Assembly: GCF_018603515.1 (NCBI RefSeq)
Contig: NZ_JACATN010000001.1
Location: 186,001-250,000, forward strand
Origin: Zobellia barbeyronii
Lineage (GTDB): Bacteria > Bacteroidota > Bacteroidia > Flavobacteriales > Flavobacteriaceae
DNA: 64,000 nt
Direction: 5' to 3'
Shown in pieces: positions 29,171 to 36,952 of the stretch. The position numbers and the translations under genes are program-made. Within the stretch, counting starts at the first letter, position 1. Every line of letters begins with the position of its first letter. The notes beneath the pieces were generated by a model. That model made no database searches, had not been told where the DNA came from, and worked only from the letters and a program-made list of their open reading frames with translations.

Positions 29171-29587
29171 ATGTTAAAAAAAGGAAACAAACTATACAGC
29201 ATTTTAACAGGAAGTTGTCCCAAATGTCATGAAGAGAGCATGTACGAAGACAAAAACCCGTATCATTTGGGTAAAATATTCAATATGCACGAGCGCTGTT
29301 CTATCTGCGGAACAAAATATAAAATAGAACCCTCGTTTTTTTATGGTGCTATGTATGTTAGTTATGGTGTGGGAATTGCTTTTGCCGTGGCCGCATTTGT
29401 TATTAGCTTCTTATTTATTGGCGCCACATTGGTTCACACATTTATTGCTATTGTGGGCACCATGATTGTTTTCATGCCTCTAATTGTCCGTCTTTCCAGA
29501 AACATCTGGATTAACTTTTTTATTCATTACGACCCCAACGCCCCGGCCAAATACAAGAAAAAGCTTAGCGAAAAAATTTCTGAGTAA
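29171..29587 (+). CDS. DUF983 membrane protein
   Basis: 138 residues from ATG 29171. Two CxxC pairs (Cys16/Cys19 in CPKCH and Cys43/Cys46 in CSICG) form a probable zinc-binding N-terminal head, followed by EPSFFYGAMYVSYGVG and two membrane helices (about 58-82 and 87-108). DUF983 proteins are common in Bacteroidota and Alphaproteobacteria with no assigned function. Its last 23 nt overlap the 3' end of the convergent FAD oxidoreductase gene. Confidence 0.88.
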   Translation: MLKKGNKLYSILTGSCPKCHEESMYEDKNPYHLGKIFNMHERCSICGTKYKIEPSFFYGAMYVSYGVGIAFAVAAFVISFLFIGATLVHTFIAIVGTMIVFMPLIVRLSRNIWINFFIHYDPNAPAKYKKKLSEKISE

Positions 29588-30617
29588 ATCTGGCTATGTT
29601 CAACTCTGGGTCCAATGCTTCGTTGTTTTCAGCGTAAGCGTATAATTGTTTTGATGCTGCGGGACCTATTAACACCCCACGTGAGCCAAAACCATTGAGC
29701 ACATACATTTGTTTAAATTTAGGATGTCTACCAACCAAAGGCTTCCTGTCCGTCACAGTTGGCCTCACACCTGCTACTTGGCCCACAACCTTAAACTCAC
29801 ATTTAAGCACAGTCCTTAATTTTGCCAAAAGACCTTCTTTTGCACTTTCTGTAGGCAAATTAGTTTTATCATTGTGCTCATAATTGGCACCTACCCGATA
29901 CATATCATCTCCTTGAGGGATAATAAACACAGAAGATTTTATGGCTCTTTCTTCTTTTAAATCAGGAGCTTCTATAAAAAGATACTCCCCCTTAGAGCCT
30001 TGCATTGGTAAATAATTGAAAAAAGGATTGGTCTTCAATCCAAAACCTTCGGCAAAAACAATTTGCTTAGCAGAAAAGGAACCATAATCAACTCCATTTT
30101 CAGTAAGATGTAAATCATCAAAATCAAAAGTCTCCTCAGACAGCAAGCCTTTTTCTTGAAGGTACTTTTTATAAGACAAAACCAGTTTTTTAGTATCGAT
30201 CCTTCCGGTATGCATAACTTCTCCATATCCGAACGGAGCATCTATATTGCTATTCACATTTGGCTTAATCGTGGTATTTAAGAATACGTCCAAGCCTTTT
30301 TTATCAGAAGCTACAAACCATTGATTTTGCTCCTCCACAGAATGAAACCGACGATAGACAGGAAGGGTATAATCCAGTTTCACCCCTAATTTACGCTCTA
30401 AATCCGCATAAAAGGACTTAGCTAGCTTAAGTTGTTCTTCCGCCTGCCAGGCCAATGTAAAACGTTTCAGAATGACTGGGTTATATAGACCTCCTGCGAC
30501 GATTGAAGAAGTTTGAGAAGCATCGCTTACTACCTTAAAAGTTTTGTTGTTCTTTTCTAATTGCTCACAAAACGAAATACCTGCAAGACCAAGCCCTACA
30601 ATTAAATAATCTATCAT
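29565..30617 (-). CDS. FAD-dependent oxidoreductase (DAO family)
   Basis: 350 residues from ATG 30617, giving MIDYLIVGLGLAGISFCEQLE, the Rossmann GxGxxG flavin site right at the N-terminus; the ATG at 30683 would add a hydrophobic leader lying within the gldN terminator and is unlikely. The C-terminal part has GVRPTVTDRKPLVGRHP and NGFGSRGVLIGP, typical of DAO-fold amine or amino-acid oxidases related to glycine oxidase. Substrate unknown. It is downstream of gldN but separated by a strong terminator. Confidence 0.9.
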   Translation of the reverse strand: MIDYLIVGLGLAGISFCEQLEKNNKTFKVVSDASQTSSIVAGGLYNPVILKRFTLAWQAEEQLKLAKSFYADLERKLGVKLDYTLPVYRRFHSVEEQNQWFVASDKKGLDVFLNTTIKPNVNSNIDAPFGYGEVMHTGRIDTKKLVLSYKKYLQEKGLLSEETFDFDDLHLTENGVDYGSFSAKQIVFAEGFGLKTNPFFNYLPMQGSKGEYLFIEAPDLKEERAIKSSVFIIPQGDDMYRVGANYEHNDKTNLPTESAKEGLLAKLRTVLKCEFKVVGQVAGVRPTVTDRKPLVGRHPKFKQMYVLNGFGSRGVLIGPAASKQLYAYAENNEALDPELNIARFTQKFFR

Positions 30618-30644
30618 ATATAGCAAAGGTAGAAAATTGCCAAT

Positions 30645-30680
30645 CAAAAAAAACGCCCCGACAAAAATTGTCAGGGCGTT
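30645..30680 (-). terminator. Terminator of the gldKLMN operon
   Basis: On the minus strand, AACGCCCTGACAA pairs with TTGTCGGGGCGTT (one wobble), followed by a run of Ts. It lies 31 nt after the gldN stop codon. Confidence 0.92.
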
Positions 30681-30711
30681 CAATACTATTTGAATTGGAA
30701 TATTCTAGGGA

Positions 30712-31614
30712 CTAGTAGGCCCACATGTCTTGTTCACGGTCTCTTATGACCTCTTGAATTCTACCGGCTTCTAACAACTGAAACAAGGCATTGTCGGTAA
30801 CATAATCATTTACCTTACGATCGCCATGAACGTTATCTTCTCTATAGATTACACCATTGAATCTTCTTGCGTTTAACAACATATCAAAAGAGATAGGTTG
30901 CGCAGAGTTTCTCTGGTTAAAAACCTTAGCCTCGTGCAAAATCTGCCGTGCATCTGGGTACCATACCCAAAAAAGCTCAACATTTGCATCACCTGGATTC
31001 ATAGATTCATCATCGATAAAGTTAACGTCTGGTGCAACTGGAGCAATACCTAATAAACGGTATTTTAATTCTCCTTGGCGTTTATCAAAATACCACATAC
31101 CTTTTATACGGTATTCTTCGATATCTGCGGCAGAAAGGTCCCTCTTCATAACATATTCAGGAGAAAGTGCTTCACCTGCGTTGATCTGTTCGTAACCATA
31201 ATCTGTAGTATCTACCTTTTGCAACGTACTAGAAAGGTCACTAAATTTACGCTTATCCGTAAAATAAGAATCTGCATAAACATCTTTTAGCGTACCATTC
31301 TGAATGTTCTTCAAAAGAACATCATACAATGACCTTCTATCTTTACCTATATCTATAGTATCAGTAGGATAATATAAGGGAAAGTTTACCCTTTCATCTA
31401 GATCAATAACTTCCCATACGGTCTTAGACCAAAGAATGTCACGATCATCTACATAACCATACTTGAGGGGAGCATCATTGTCCAAAGCTTTTTGAGCTTC
31501 GGTCTTAATGCCTATTTCCTCTGGCTTTTTAGCGTTCAAAATGTTCGCCTGAGCCATCATGGAAACTGGCAACAATGTTACTGCACCAATTACTAAAGCA
31601 TTTTTCCAATTCAT
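30712..31614 (-). CDS. gldN: Gliding motility / type IX secretion protein GldN
   Basis: 300 residues with a signal peptide (MNWKNALVIGAVTLLPVSMMAQ) and the conserved GldN body, including RDILWSKTVWEVIDLDERVNFPLYYP, a kinase-like register of charged segments, and a C-terminus ending REQDMWAY. GldN (PorN in Porphyromonas) is periplasmic and forms, with GldK, the ring associated with the outer membrane in the type IX secretion system, and contacts GldM. It is the last gene of gldK-L-M-N, 60 nt after gldM, and is followed by a strong terminator. Confidence 0.96.
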   Translation of the reverse strand: MNWKNALVIGAVTLLPVSMMAQANILNAKKPEEIGIKTEAQKALDNDAPLKYGYVDDRDILWSKTVWEVIDLDERVNFPLYYPTDTIDIGKDRRSLYDVLLKNIQNGTLKDVYADSYFTDKRKFSDLSSTLQKVDTTDYGYEQINAGEALSPEYVMKRDLSAADIEEYRIKGMWYFDKRQGELKYRLLGIAPVAPDVNFIDDESMNPGDANVELFWVWYPDARQILHEAKVFNQRNSAQPISFDMLLNARRFNGVIYREDNVHGDRKVNDYVTDNALFQLLEAGRIQEVIRDREQDMWAY

Positions 31615-31674
31615 CTTTGTAATATTTTAAATTACCGAGCAATCAAAAGATTGCCCGGTTTTTACTAGTTGTTA

Positions 31675-33234
31675 TTAGTTTGTAATCTCCACTACAACCG
31701 GAGATACTTTCTTCAATTTATAACTCTTGTTATTTGTAATGTAAGCTTGGATATCAAATATCTGAACAGCATCACCTCTTTTAGCTCTCTTAAGGGCTGA
31801 TTTGGCATTAGCGTTCAATCTACTTCCGTTAACACTTACAGTAGGCTGACCAGGAACTTTGAATTTGAAACCACTAACTTTTAAGTTTAAATCAAAATCA
31901 AAGTCTTCTAACATTGCACCAACAGTAGCAATTTCCATGTTAGATCTAGGCATTTTAGTACTACCAGTCTGCTTACTTACAGAACCTGCAGGTCTTGGAA
32001 TATCCTTAATTCTAAATTCAGACTTAGAAGACACACCCTGACCATCTGGCAATGTACCAGAAGCAGTAATAGTAACCGTTCTACCCGTACCAGGATTCAT
32101 AATGTACTTACTACCGCTTACAGGTTTTAAACCTGGAGCACGAGCACTTACTTTGTTATTAGGTATACCTGGTATAGATATAGACATTGGGTTAGCTACA
32201 CCACGATAAACAACGTTCATCTTATCAGCAGCAATTAAAGCAGCGTTAGGCTTGCTTATAGTTGCAAAACTGTTTTTAACTTCTACTGGAATCTCTTCAC
32301 CATCCTGCTTAAAGTACAATGTACCTTCTACAGTATGATCACCAGCAGAACCTGCTCCAATCAACATCTTAACACCACCAGCTTCTAATTTATAGTCAGA
32401 ACCTTCAGAAAGTTTTCTTCCGTCTAACGTTAACTCAGCTTTTACAGGTGTAGAAGAATTATCAGTTTTACTAATGATAATCTTACCGTCATACTTTTCA
32501 CCAGAGTAAAAAGCAGATTTACTAGCCTGTAATGATGTTGCAAAATTCTTAAGCGATACTTGGCTCGTTAACTCACCTTCCAACATTCTTTTAAGAGCGT
32601 CTTCCTCTGTAGCTTTTACGTCTGCTTGAAGCGCCGTAAGTTTAGCTAAAGATGCTACTAAAGGATAACCTTCATAGTGGTAATTGATCCAATCTTGCTT
32701 GCTACCATCTCTCTTTTCTTCTTTACCGTTTTCATCACCGGTCTTGAAACGAGCGTTTACAGATTCCTTCAAATCTTTTGGTACAATAGCCGCAACTTGT
32801 GTACGGTAATCACTAATTCTACTCATGAATTCCTTTCCACCTTCCGATAGATTATCTCCTTGAAAGAATTTTTGATCTAAGAAATCAGAATTATCCATTC
32901 TTGCATAGTCAGTAGCATCTTCTAAACCTTCTGTCATGCCTTCTTTAAGGCCTTCTAGATAGTCATAATACTCTTGTGACATCTGCTTGATTTTCTCAGC
33001 ATCTTTATAAAGCTTTCCGTATTTCTCGGAATCTTCTCCAGCTTTAGTCTCTAGACCACCTAAGAAAGCTAGGTTACTTTCTGTAGTCTTTTCGTTTGAA
33101 GCTTCCATCTTTTCGTTCATAATACCGAAAGCTGCAAGTACTTCTTTGCTCATGTTTAACGCCAGCATAGCGATGAAGATCAAATACATTAGATTGATCA
33201 TCTTCTGACGTGGTGTTGCTTTTCCTCCTGCCAT
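31675..33234 (-). CDS. gldM: Gliding motility / type IX secretion motor protein GldM
   Basis: 519 residues. The N-terminus MAGGKATPRQKMINLMYLIFIAMLALNMSKEVL carries the single membrane helix (about 12-28); the rest is periplasmic: a helical region with coiled-coil character (to about 220) followed by three beta-rich domains (for example GEKYDGKIIISKTDNSSTPVKAELTLDG and NAALIAADKMNVVYRGVANPMSISIPG). GldM dimers bind the GldL ring in the inner membrane and transmit proton-driven rotation to the GldK/GldN ring. It lies 53 nt after gldL and 60 nt before gldN. Confidence 0.97.
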   Translation of the reverse strand: MAGGKATPRQKMINLMYLIFIAMLALNMSKEVLAAFGIMNEKMEASNEKTTESNLAFLGGLETKAGEDSEKYGKLYKDAEKIKQMSQEYYDYLEGLKEGMTEGLEDATDYARMDNSDFLDQKFFQGDNLSEGGKEFMSRISDYRTQVAAIVPKDLKESVNARFKTGDENGKEEKRDGSKQDWINYHYEGYPLVASLAKLTALQADVKATEEDALKRMLEGELTSQVSLKNFATSLQASKSAFYSGEKYDGKIIISKTDNSSTPVKAELTLDGRKLSEGSDYKLEAGGVKMLIGAGSAGDHTVEGTLYFKQDGEEIPVEVKNSFATISKPNAALIAADKMNVVYRGVANPMSISIPGIPNNKVSARAPGLKPVSGSKYIMNPGTGRTVTITASGTLPDGQGVSSKSEFRIKDIPRPAGSVSKQTGSTKMPRSNMEIATVGAMLEDFDFDLNLKVSGFKFKVPGQPTVSVNGSRLNANAKSALKRAKRGDAVQIFDIQAYITNNKSYKLKKVSPVVVEITN

Positions 33235-33287
33235 GTTTTCTAATTAGGTTTGATTAATTAATTGATTTGGGGTTAACTAATCTCTAA

Positions 33288-33944
33288 TTAGTTTCTAGTC
33301 ATTGCGGTTAACATACCACCGTAAACTCCGTTTAAAGAAGAAAGGTTAGTAGATAAAGATGCCATCTGATCTTTAAGAGCTGATGCATTTTGTACTACTT
33401 CTTCATTAACTGAAGCTTGTCTGCTAGCACTATCTAATTGTACTTTGTATAAGCTGTTCAAAGACTCCATTTGAGCTGCAGCTTGTACCATTTCATCAGA
33501 GTACTTTCTTGTAGACTCCATAGCGTCAACTGTTGGGGCAATACCCTTAGCTGCACCTTCGAAATTACGGATACTAGATCCAAGACTTTCCATTAAGCTA
33601 GCGTCAACACCGGCTTCTTTTAATAAGTCGTCTAATTTCCCAGACAATGAAGCTTCTGCTTCTTTAATTTCTTGAGCTTCGTTGCTTCTTGCAACTCCCA
33701 TAGAAGCACCACCGGCTAATTCTGGATATACTAAAGACCAATCGTACTCGTCATCTACTGGCTCAAATGCACTAATTGCAAAAATAAGAGCTTCTGTAAT
33801 AAGACCTACCGCTAATAGAAGACCACCTGTTAAAGGTCCGAACTCCCAGTGAAGAATCTTAAACAATGCTCCAATAATTACTACCGATGCACCAAGGCCG
33901 TAGGCCATGTTAAATAATTTTTTTGTTGATTTTGACTGTGCCAT
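33288..33944 (-). CDS. gldL: Gliding motility / type IX secretion motor protein GldL
   Basis: 218 residues with two membrane helices near the N-terminus (about 13-31 and 37-60), the second containing Glu51 (GLITEALIFA), the membrane-embedded acidic residue implicated in proton coupling, and a cytoplasmic helical tail. The loop and TM1 sequence (GLGASVVIIGALFKILHWEFGPLTGGLLL) is the family hallmark. GldL pentamers surround a GldM dimer to form the type IX motor. Confidence 0.97.
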   Translation of the reverse strand: MAQSKSTKKLFNMAYGLGASVVIIGALFKILHWEFGPLTGGLLLAVGLITEALIFAISAFEPVDDEYDWSLVYPELAGGASMGVARSNEAQEIKEAEASLSGKLDDLLKEAGVDASLMESLGSSIRNFEGAAKGIAPTVDAMESTRKYSDEMVQAAAQMESLNSLYKVQLDSASRQASVNEEVVQNASALKDQMASLSTNLSSLNGVYGGMLTAMTRN

Positions 33945-34204
33945 AATTTAAGGTTTAATTTAAAAATTAATGTTAATAATAAAGATTTGGTTTACTGTTT
34001 GATTTGTTTATCGTCATCTTCTATGGCTAGAAGAATCCAATGGTGTATTTGTATTTGTGTATTTAAAACTTTTACTAAAGTAGTATTCCGACTTGATTTT
34101 TGAAATACTACTAATATTGTATTTTTATCTACTGGTTTTCCTGTACTGTAGGCAATACTTTTAGCCAGCTATGTTATCCTTTAATAGCATTTACTTTTTA
34201 CATT
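33945..34204 (-). promoter_or_regulatory. gldK-gldL intergenic region with an inverted repeat
   Basis: 260 nt separate gldK from gldL, much more than between the other gld genes here. It contains an inverted repeat AGTAGTATT/AATACTACT (34079-34087 with 34104-34112, 16-nt loop) without a T-tract, and no exact TAnnTTTG on the minus strand. It may hold a second promoter, a processing site or an attenuator; nothing more can be said. Confidence 0.4.
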
Positions 34205-35560
34205 CTATTGAGTTGAATCTTCTTCACCCATGTAATCTTGAACGGTTCTAAAACCAATGTAGCTACGTGCAGAATCTGCATATTCGTAATCTCTTGTACT
34301 TACTTGTAAGAAGTAAGCAACATCTTTCCAAGAACCACCTCGTATAACTTTTCTAGCATTTGCCCCATCGCCACCGTTAGGGTTCATAGTTGAAACGAAT
34401 TCGTAAGATGATGGATCATAACTAGAGTTTGTCCATTCAGACACGTTACCGGCCATGTTGTAAAGGTTAAAGTCGTTAGGCTCATATGATTTAGCTTCTA
34501 CAGTGTATAAAGCTGCATCTGCTGCATAATCTCCTCTTTGTGGTTTAAAGTTTGCCATAAAGCAACCTGTGTCACTTATTACATAAGGACCACCCCAAGG
34601 GTAAGTTCCTCCTTCGATACCACCTCTTGCAGCATATTCCCATTCTGCTTCGGTTGGCAATCTGAATTTATTCACAAATTGTTTTCCTTTACTTTTTTGA
34701 TCGTCATTCTTGAATTTCGTTCTCCAATTACAAAATGCTTTCGCTTGCTCCCAAGAAATACCAACAACTGGATATTCACTGTATGCATCATGCCAGAAAT
34801 AATCATTATGCATCGGTTCGTTGTACGAATATTCGAAATCACGAATCCAAACTGTTGTATCAGGATAAATTTCTAATTCTTCTTGACGGATAAAATCTTT
34901 TCTGCTTCCTGTTCTAGAACGTGCAGCAGCTTCAATATCCATCCAGCTATACTTATACTTGAGTTTTGTAACATCAACAGTACGTTGACCGTTATAAGAC
35001 TCTTCTTCAGGAATGTACAATGAATCCATAACCTCTGTATAGTACTCATCTGGATAATCTGAAATATTCCAAACAAGATCTTGGTCTTTATTCAATCCAC
35101 GTCCTTCAAAACCAGTCTCGCCCATGCCGGCATAATTATCCAACATATACTTGTCATAAGCCGAAAGTTTAGTCGTATCCGCATCTTTAAATGCATACTC
35201 GCCAATACCTTCATCCTCTGGCCCTAGACCTAATTCGTCTGCCAATATGGCCAATTTTGTTCTAGTAATGGAATCTTGTACCCATTCTACGAACTGGCGA
35301 TACTCGCTATTCGTAATCTCGGTGTCATCCATGTAGAACGATCTGACCGTTACGGTCTTTGTTGGCGCGTTCAGAGTTTTTGCTTGGTCCTCTTCGGATT
35401 TTCCCATAATAAAGGATCCTCTTGGAATGAGTTCCATCCCATGAGGTTTCTCAGGATACCACTTCTTTCCTTGGACCCCAACTAGCTCTCCCTTTGTCTT
35501 TGATCCGCAACTGCTGAGCAAAAAAACAAACGCTATAGATGATAACAATAGCTTTTTCAT
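34205..35560 (-). CDS. gldK: Gliding motility / type IX secretion lipoprotein GldK
   Basis: 451 residues, lipobox LSSC with Cys18, then the FGE-sulfatase fold: MELIPRGSFIMGKSEED, TEITNSEYRQFVEWV, VVGISWEQAKAFCNWR, RLPTEAEWEYAARGG, NDFNLYNMAGNVSEWTNSSYD, RKVIRGGSWKDVAYF and YIGFRTV. Catalytic FGE cysteines are lacking, as in all GldK. GldK (PorK) is anchored in the outer membrane and forms the periplasmic ring with GldN. First gene of the cluster, with the arginase-fold gene 123 nt upstream on the same strand. Confidence 0.97.
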   Translation of the reverse strand: MKKLLLSSIAFVFLLSSCGSKTKGELVGVQGKKWYPEKPHGMELIPRGSFIMGKSEEDQAKTLNAPTKTVTVRSFYMDDTEITNSEYRQFVEWVQDSITRTKLAILADELGLGPEDEGIGEYAFKDADTTKLSAYDKYMLDNYAGMGETGFEGRGLNKDQDLVWNISDYPDEYYTEVMDSLYIPEEESYNGQRTVDVTKLKYKYSWMDIEAAARSRTGSRKDFIRQEELEIYPDTTVWIRDFEYSYNEPMHNDYFWHDAYSEYPVVGISWEQAKAFCNWRTKFKNDDQKSKGKQFVNKFRLPTEAEWEYAARGGIEGGTYPWGGPYVISDTGCFMANFKPQRGDYAADAALYTVEAKSYEPNDFNLYNMAGNVSEWTNSSYDPSSYEFVSTMNPNGGDGANARKVIRGGSWKDVAYFLQVSTRDYEYADSARSYIGFRTVQDYMGEEDSTQ

Positions 35561-35683
35561 ACTTTAGGTTAAATTTCGATTCTGGTTATAAACTGCAAAT
35601 ACTATGATTTAATTCTACACTCTAAAACTGTGATTTAATCAAATTATTGTATCGATAGCAATTATACTATATATTTTTTTTAC

Positions 35684-36841
35684 TCAATTAAAACCTTTTT
35701 TATAGGCCTTGAACCACCGTTCAGGAATGTTTTGGTCGCACGCTTCCAAATAGTCCTTTTTAGTGCATGGTAATAACGCCGATGAATTTGATTTAGTATG
35801 CGGCGTTAGTATAGAAGGTACCTCTACCCACCACCTATTTGTTAGGTGACTCTTGTGAAAGGTAAGCTCTTCGGTATCTGTGGGTACAATATACTTTGTA
35901 AAGTTTTCACTACTCTCAAAAGGCGATTCGTTTCTTCTAAAATTGTAACCTTCGATGAAATACCATATTATCTGGGCCATCAGCTGACAAGATTGATTGG
36001 TATTTTCCATTTCATAGATGCCAAAAATACTCACTTTATCACTAATTCCCGAATATCTGGCTATGGCACATATCTCTCTTCCGGTAAATCCATTGGGCGA
36101 AAAATCATTTGATAATCCAATTTCACTAGCTCTAACTGCACGGGCATCCATACTTATCATATGTGCATTACGCAACACAGGTTCGGCCAAAGAAATATCT
36201 GAACCAAGCTCTCCCAAACGGTAGGCATCAAAAAAAAGACGCTCCATTAGGTCTATTTCTTCTTGCGCATTAAAATAGCTTTGATATCCTATATTAGAAA
36301 AATTGAACAGGTTATTAGGTTTATCAGTAATGATCTTACTCATGTATGAATGTGATGAGATAAGCTCATCATCCATGCCAAAGTCAAATCTACTATCTAC
36401 CGCAACCAAGTTTACCAAGTCTACAATACCGTCAAAAGAACGGTAGGCAGGATATGTGATATCTTGAGTTGCACCTATTATAATGGGAATTATCTTCTTT
36501 TCAAGAAGTGCCGTGAGTGTATTCTTTACTACAAAATAGGTATCCTCTACTGTTGCACCTTCTTCAATATCGCCCATATCGGCCAATTTTGAATTCCAGT
36601 TTCCTAACAATAGCTTATAAAGCTGAATACGAATAGCGGAAACATCTAGCTTTTCTGTCTTCTTTTCAAAAGCGTTTCTAGATTCTTTTACCCCTAAAAG
36701 GGCAATGGAAACATTTTCTAGATCAGGAAGACCATCTCTTTTATTATGTATTCTTGTATGCTTACCCAAAGATTGGGCGGCAAATAGTTCACAGTGAGCC
36801 ATTACTTTGTCTTCTACTGGAACTAAAAAATCAAATGCCAT
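35684..36841 (-). CDS. Arginase/formimidoylglutamase-fold protein with incomplete metal site
   Basis: 385 residues of the ureohydrolase (arginase) fold. The three metal motifs can be aligned but are degraded: GG(D/N)HS is GATQD with Gln126 in place of the His ligand; DAHxD is DSRFD, keeping Asp149 and Asp153 but with Arg151 for His; SxDxD is SMDAR, keeping Asp232 but with Arg234 for Asp. Three of six manganese ligands are therefore missing, so ureohydrolase activity is doubtful although annotation pipelines tend to call it formimidoylglutamase. It sits between topA and gldK on the same strand; no histidine-degradation genes are near. A structural or regulatory role is possible. Confidence 0.8.
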   Translation of the reverse strand: MAFDFLVPVEDKVMAHCELFAAQSLGKHTRIHNKRDGLPDLENVSIALLGVKESRNAFEKKTEKLDVSAIRIQLYKLLLGNWNSKLADMGDIEEGATVEDTYFVVKNTLTALLEKKIIPIIIGATQDITYPAYRSFDGIVDLVNLVAVDSRFDFGMDDELISSHSYMSKIITDKPNNLFNFSNIGYQSYFNAQEEIDLMERLFFDAYRLGELGSDISLAEPVLRNAHMISMDARAVRASEIGLSNDFSPNGFTGREICAIARYSGISDKVSIFGIYEMENTNQSCQLMAQIIWYFIEGYNFRRNESPFESSENFTKYIVPTDTEELTFHKSHLTNRWWVEVPSILTPHTKSNSSALLPCTKKDYLEACDQNIPERWFKAYKKGFN

Positions 36842-36871
36842 TTATTCTTAAAGATTATTTATGTTTAAATC

Positions 36872-36898
36872 ATAGAGACGCATATAATGCGTCTCTAT
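36872..36898. repeat. 12-bp perfect hairpin between topA and the arginase-fold gene
   Basis: ATAGAGACGCAT and ATGCGTCTCTAT (36872-36883, 36887-36898) form a perfect 12-bp stem with a 3-nt loop. Neither side has a proper T-tract; it may still terminate topA transcription or protect an mRNA end. Confidence 0.5.
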
Positions 36899-36952
36899 TT
36901 TCTATCTTATAAAACTATTAATTAATAACCAATACCTGCGTACTTAGGACTG

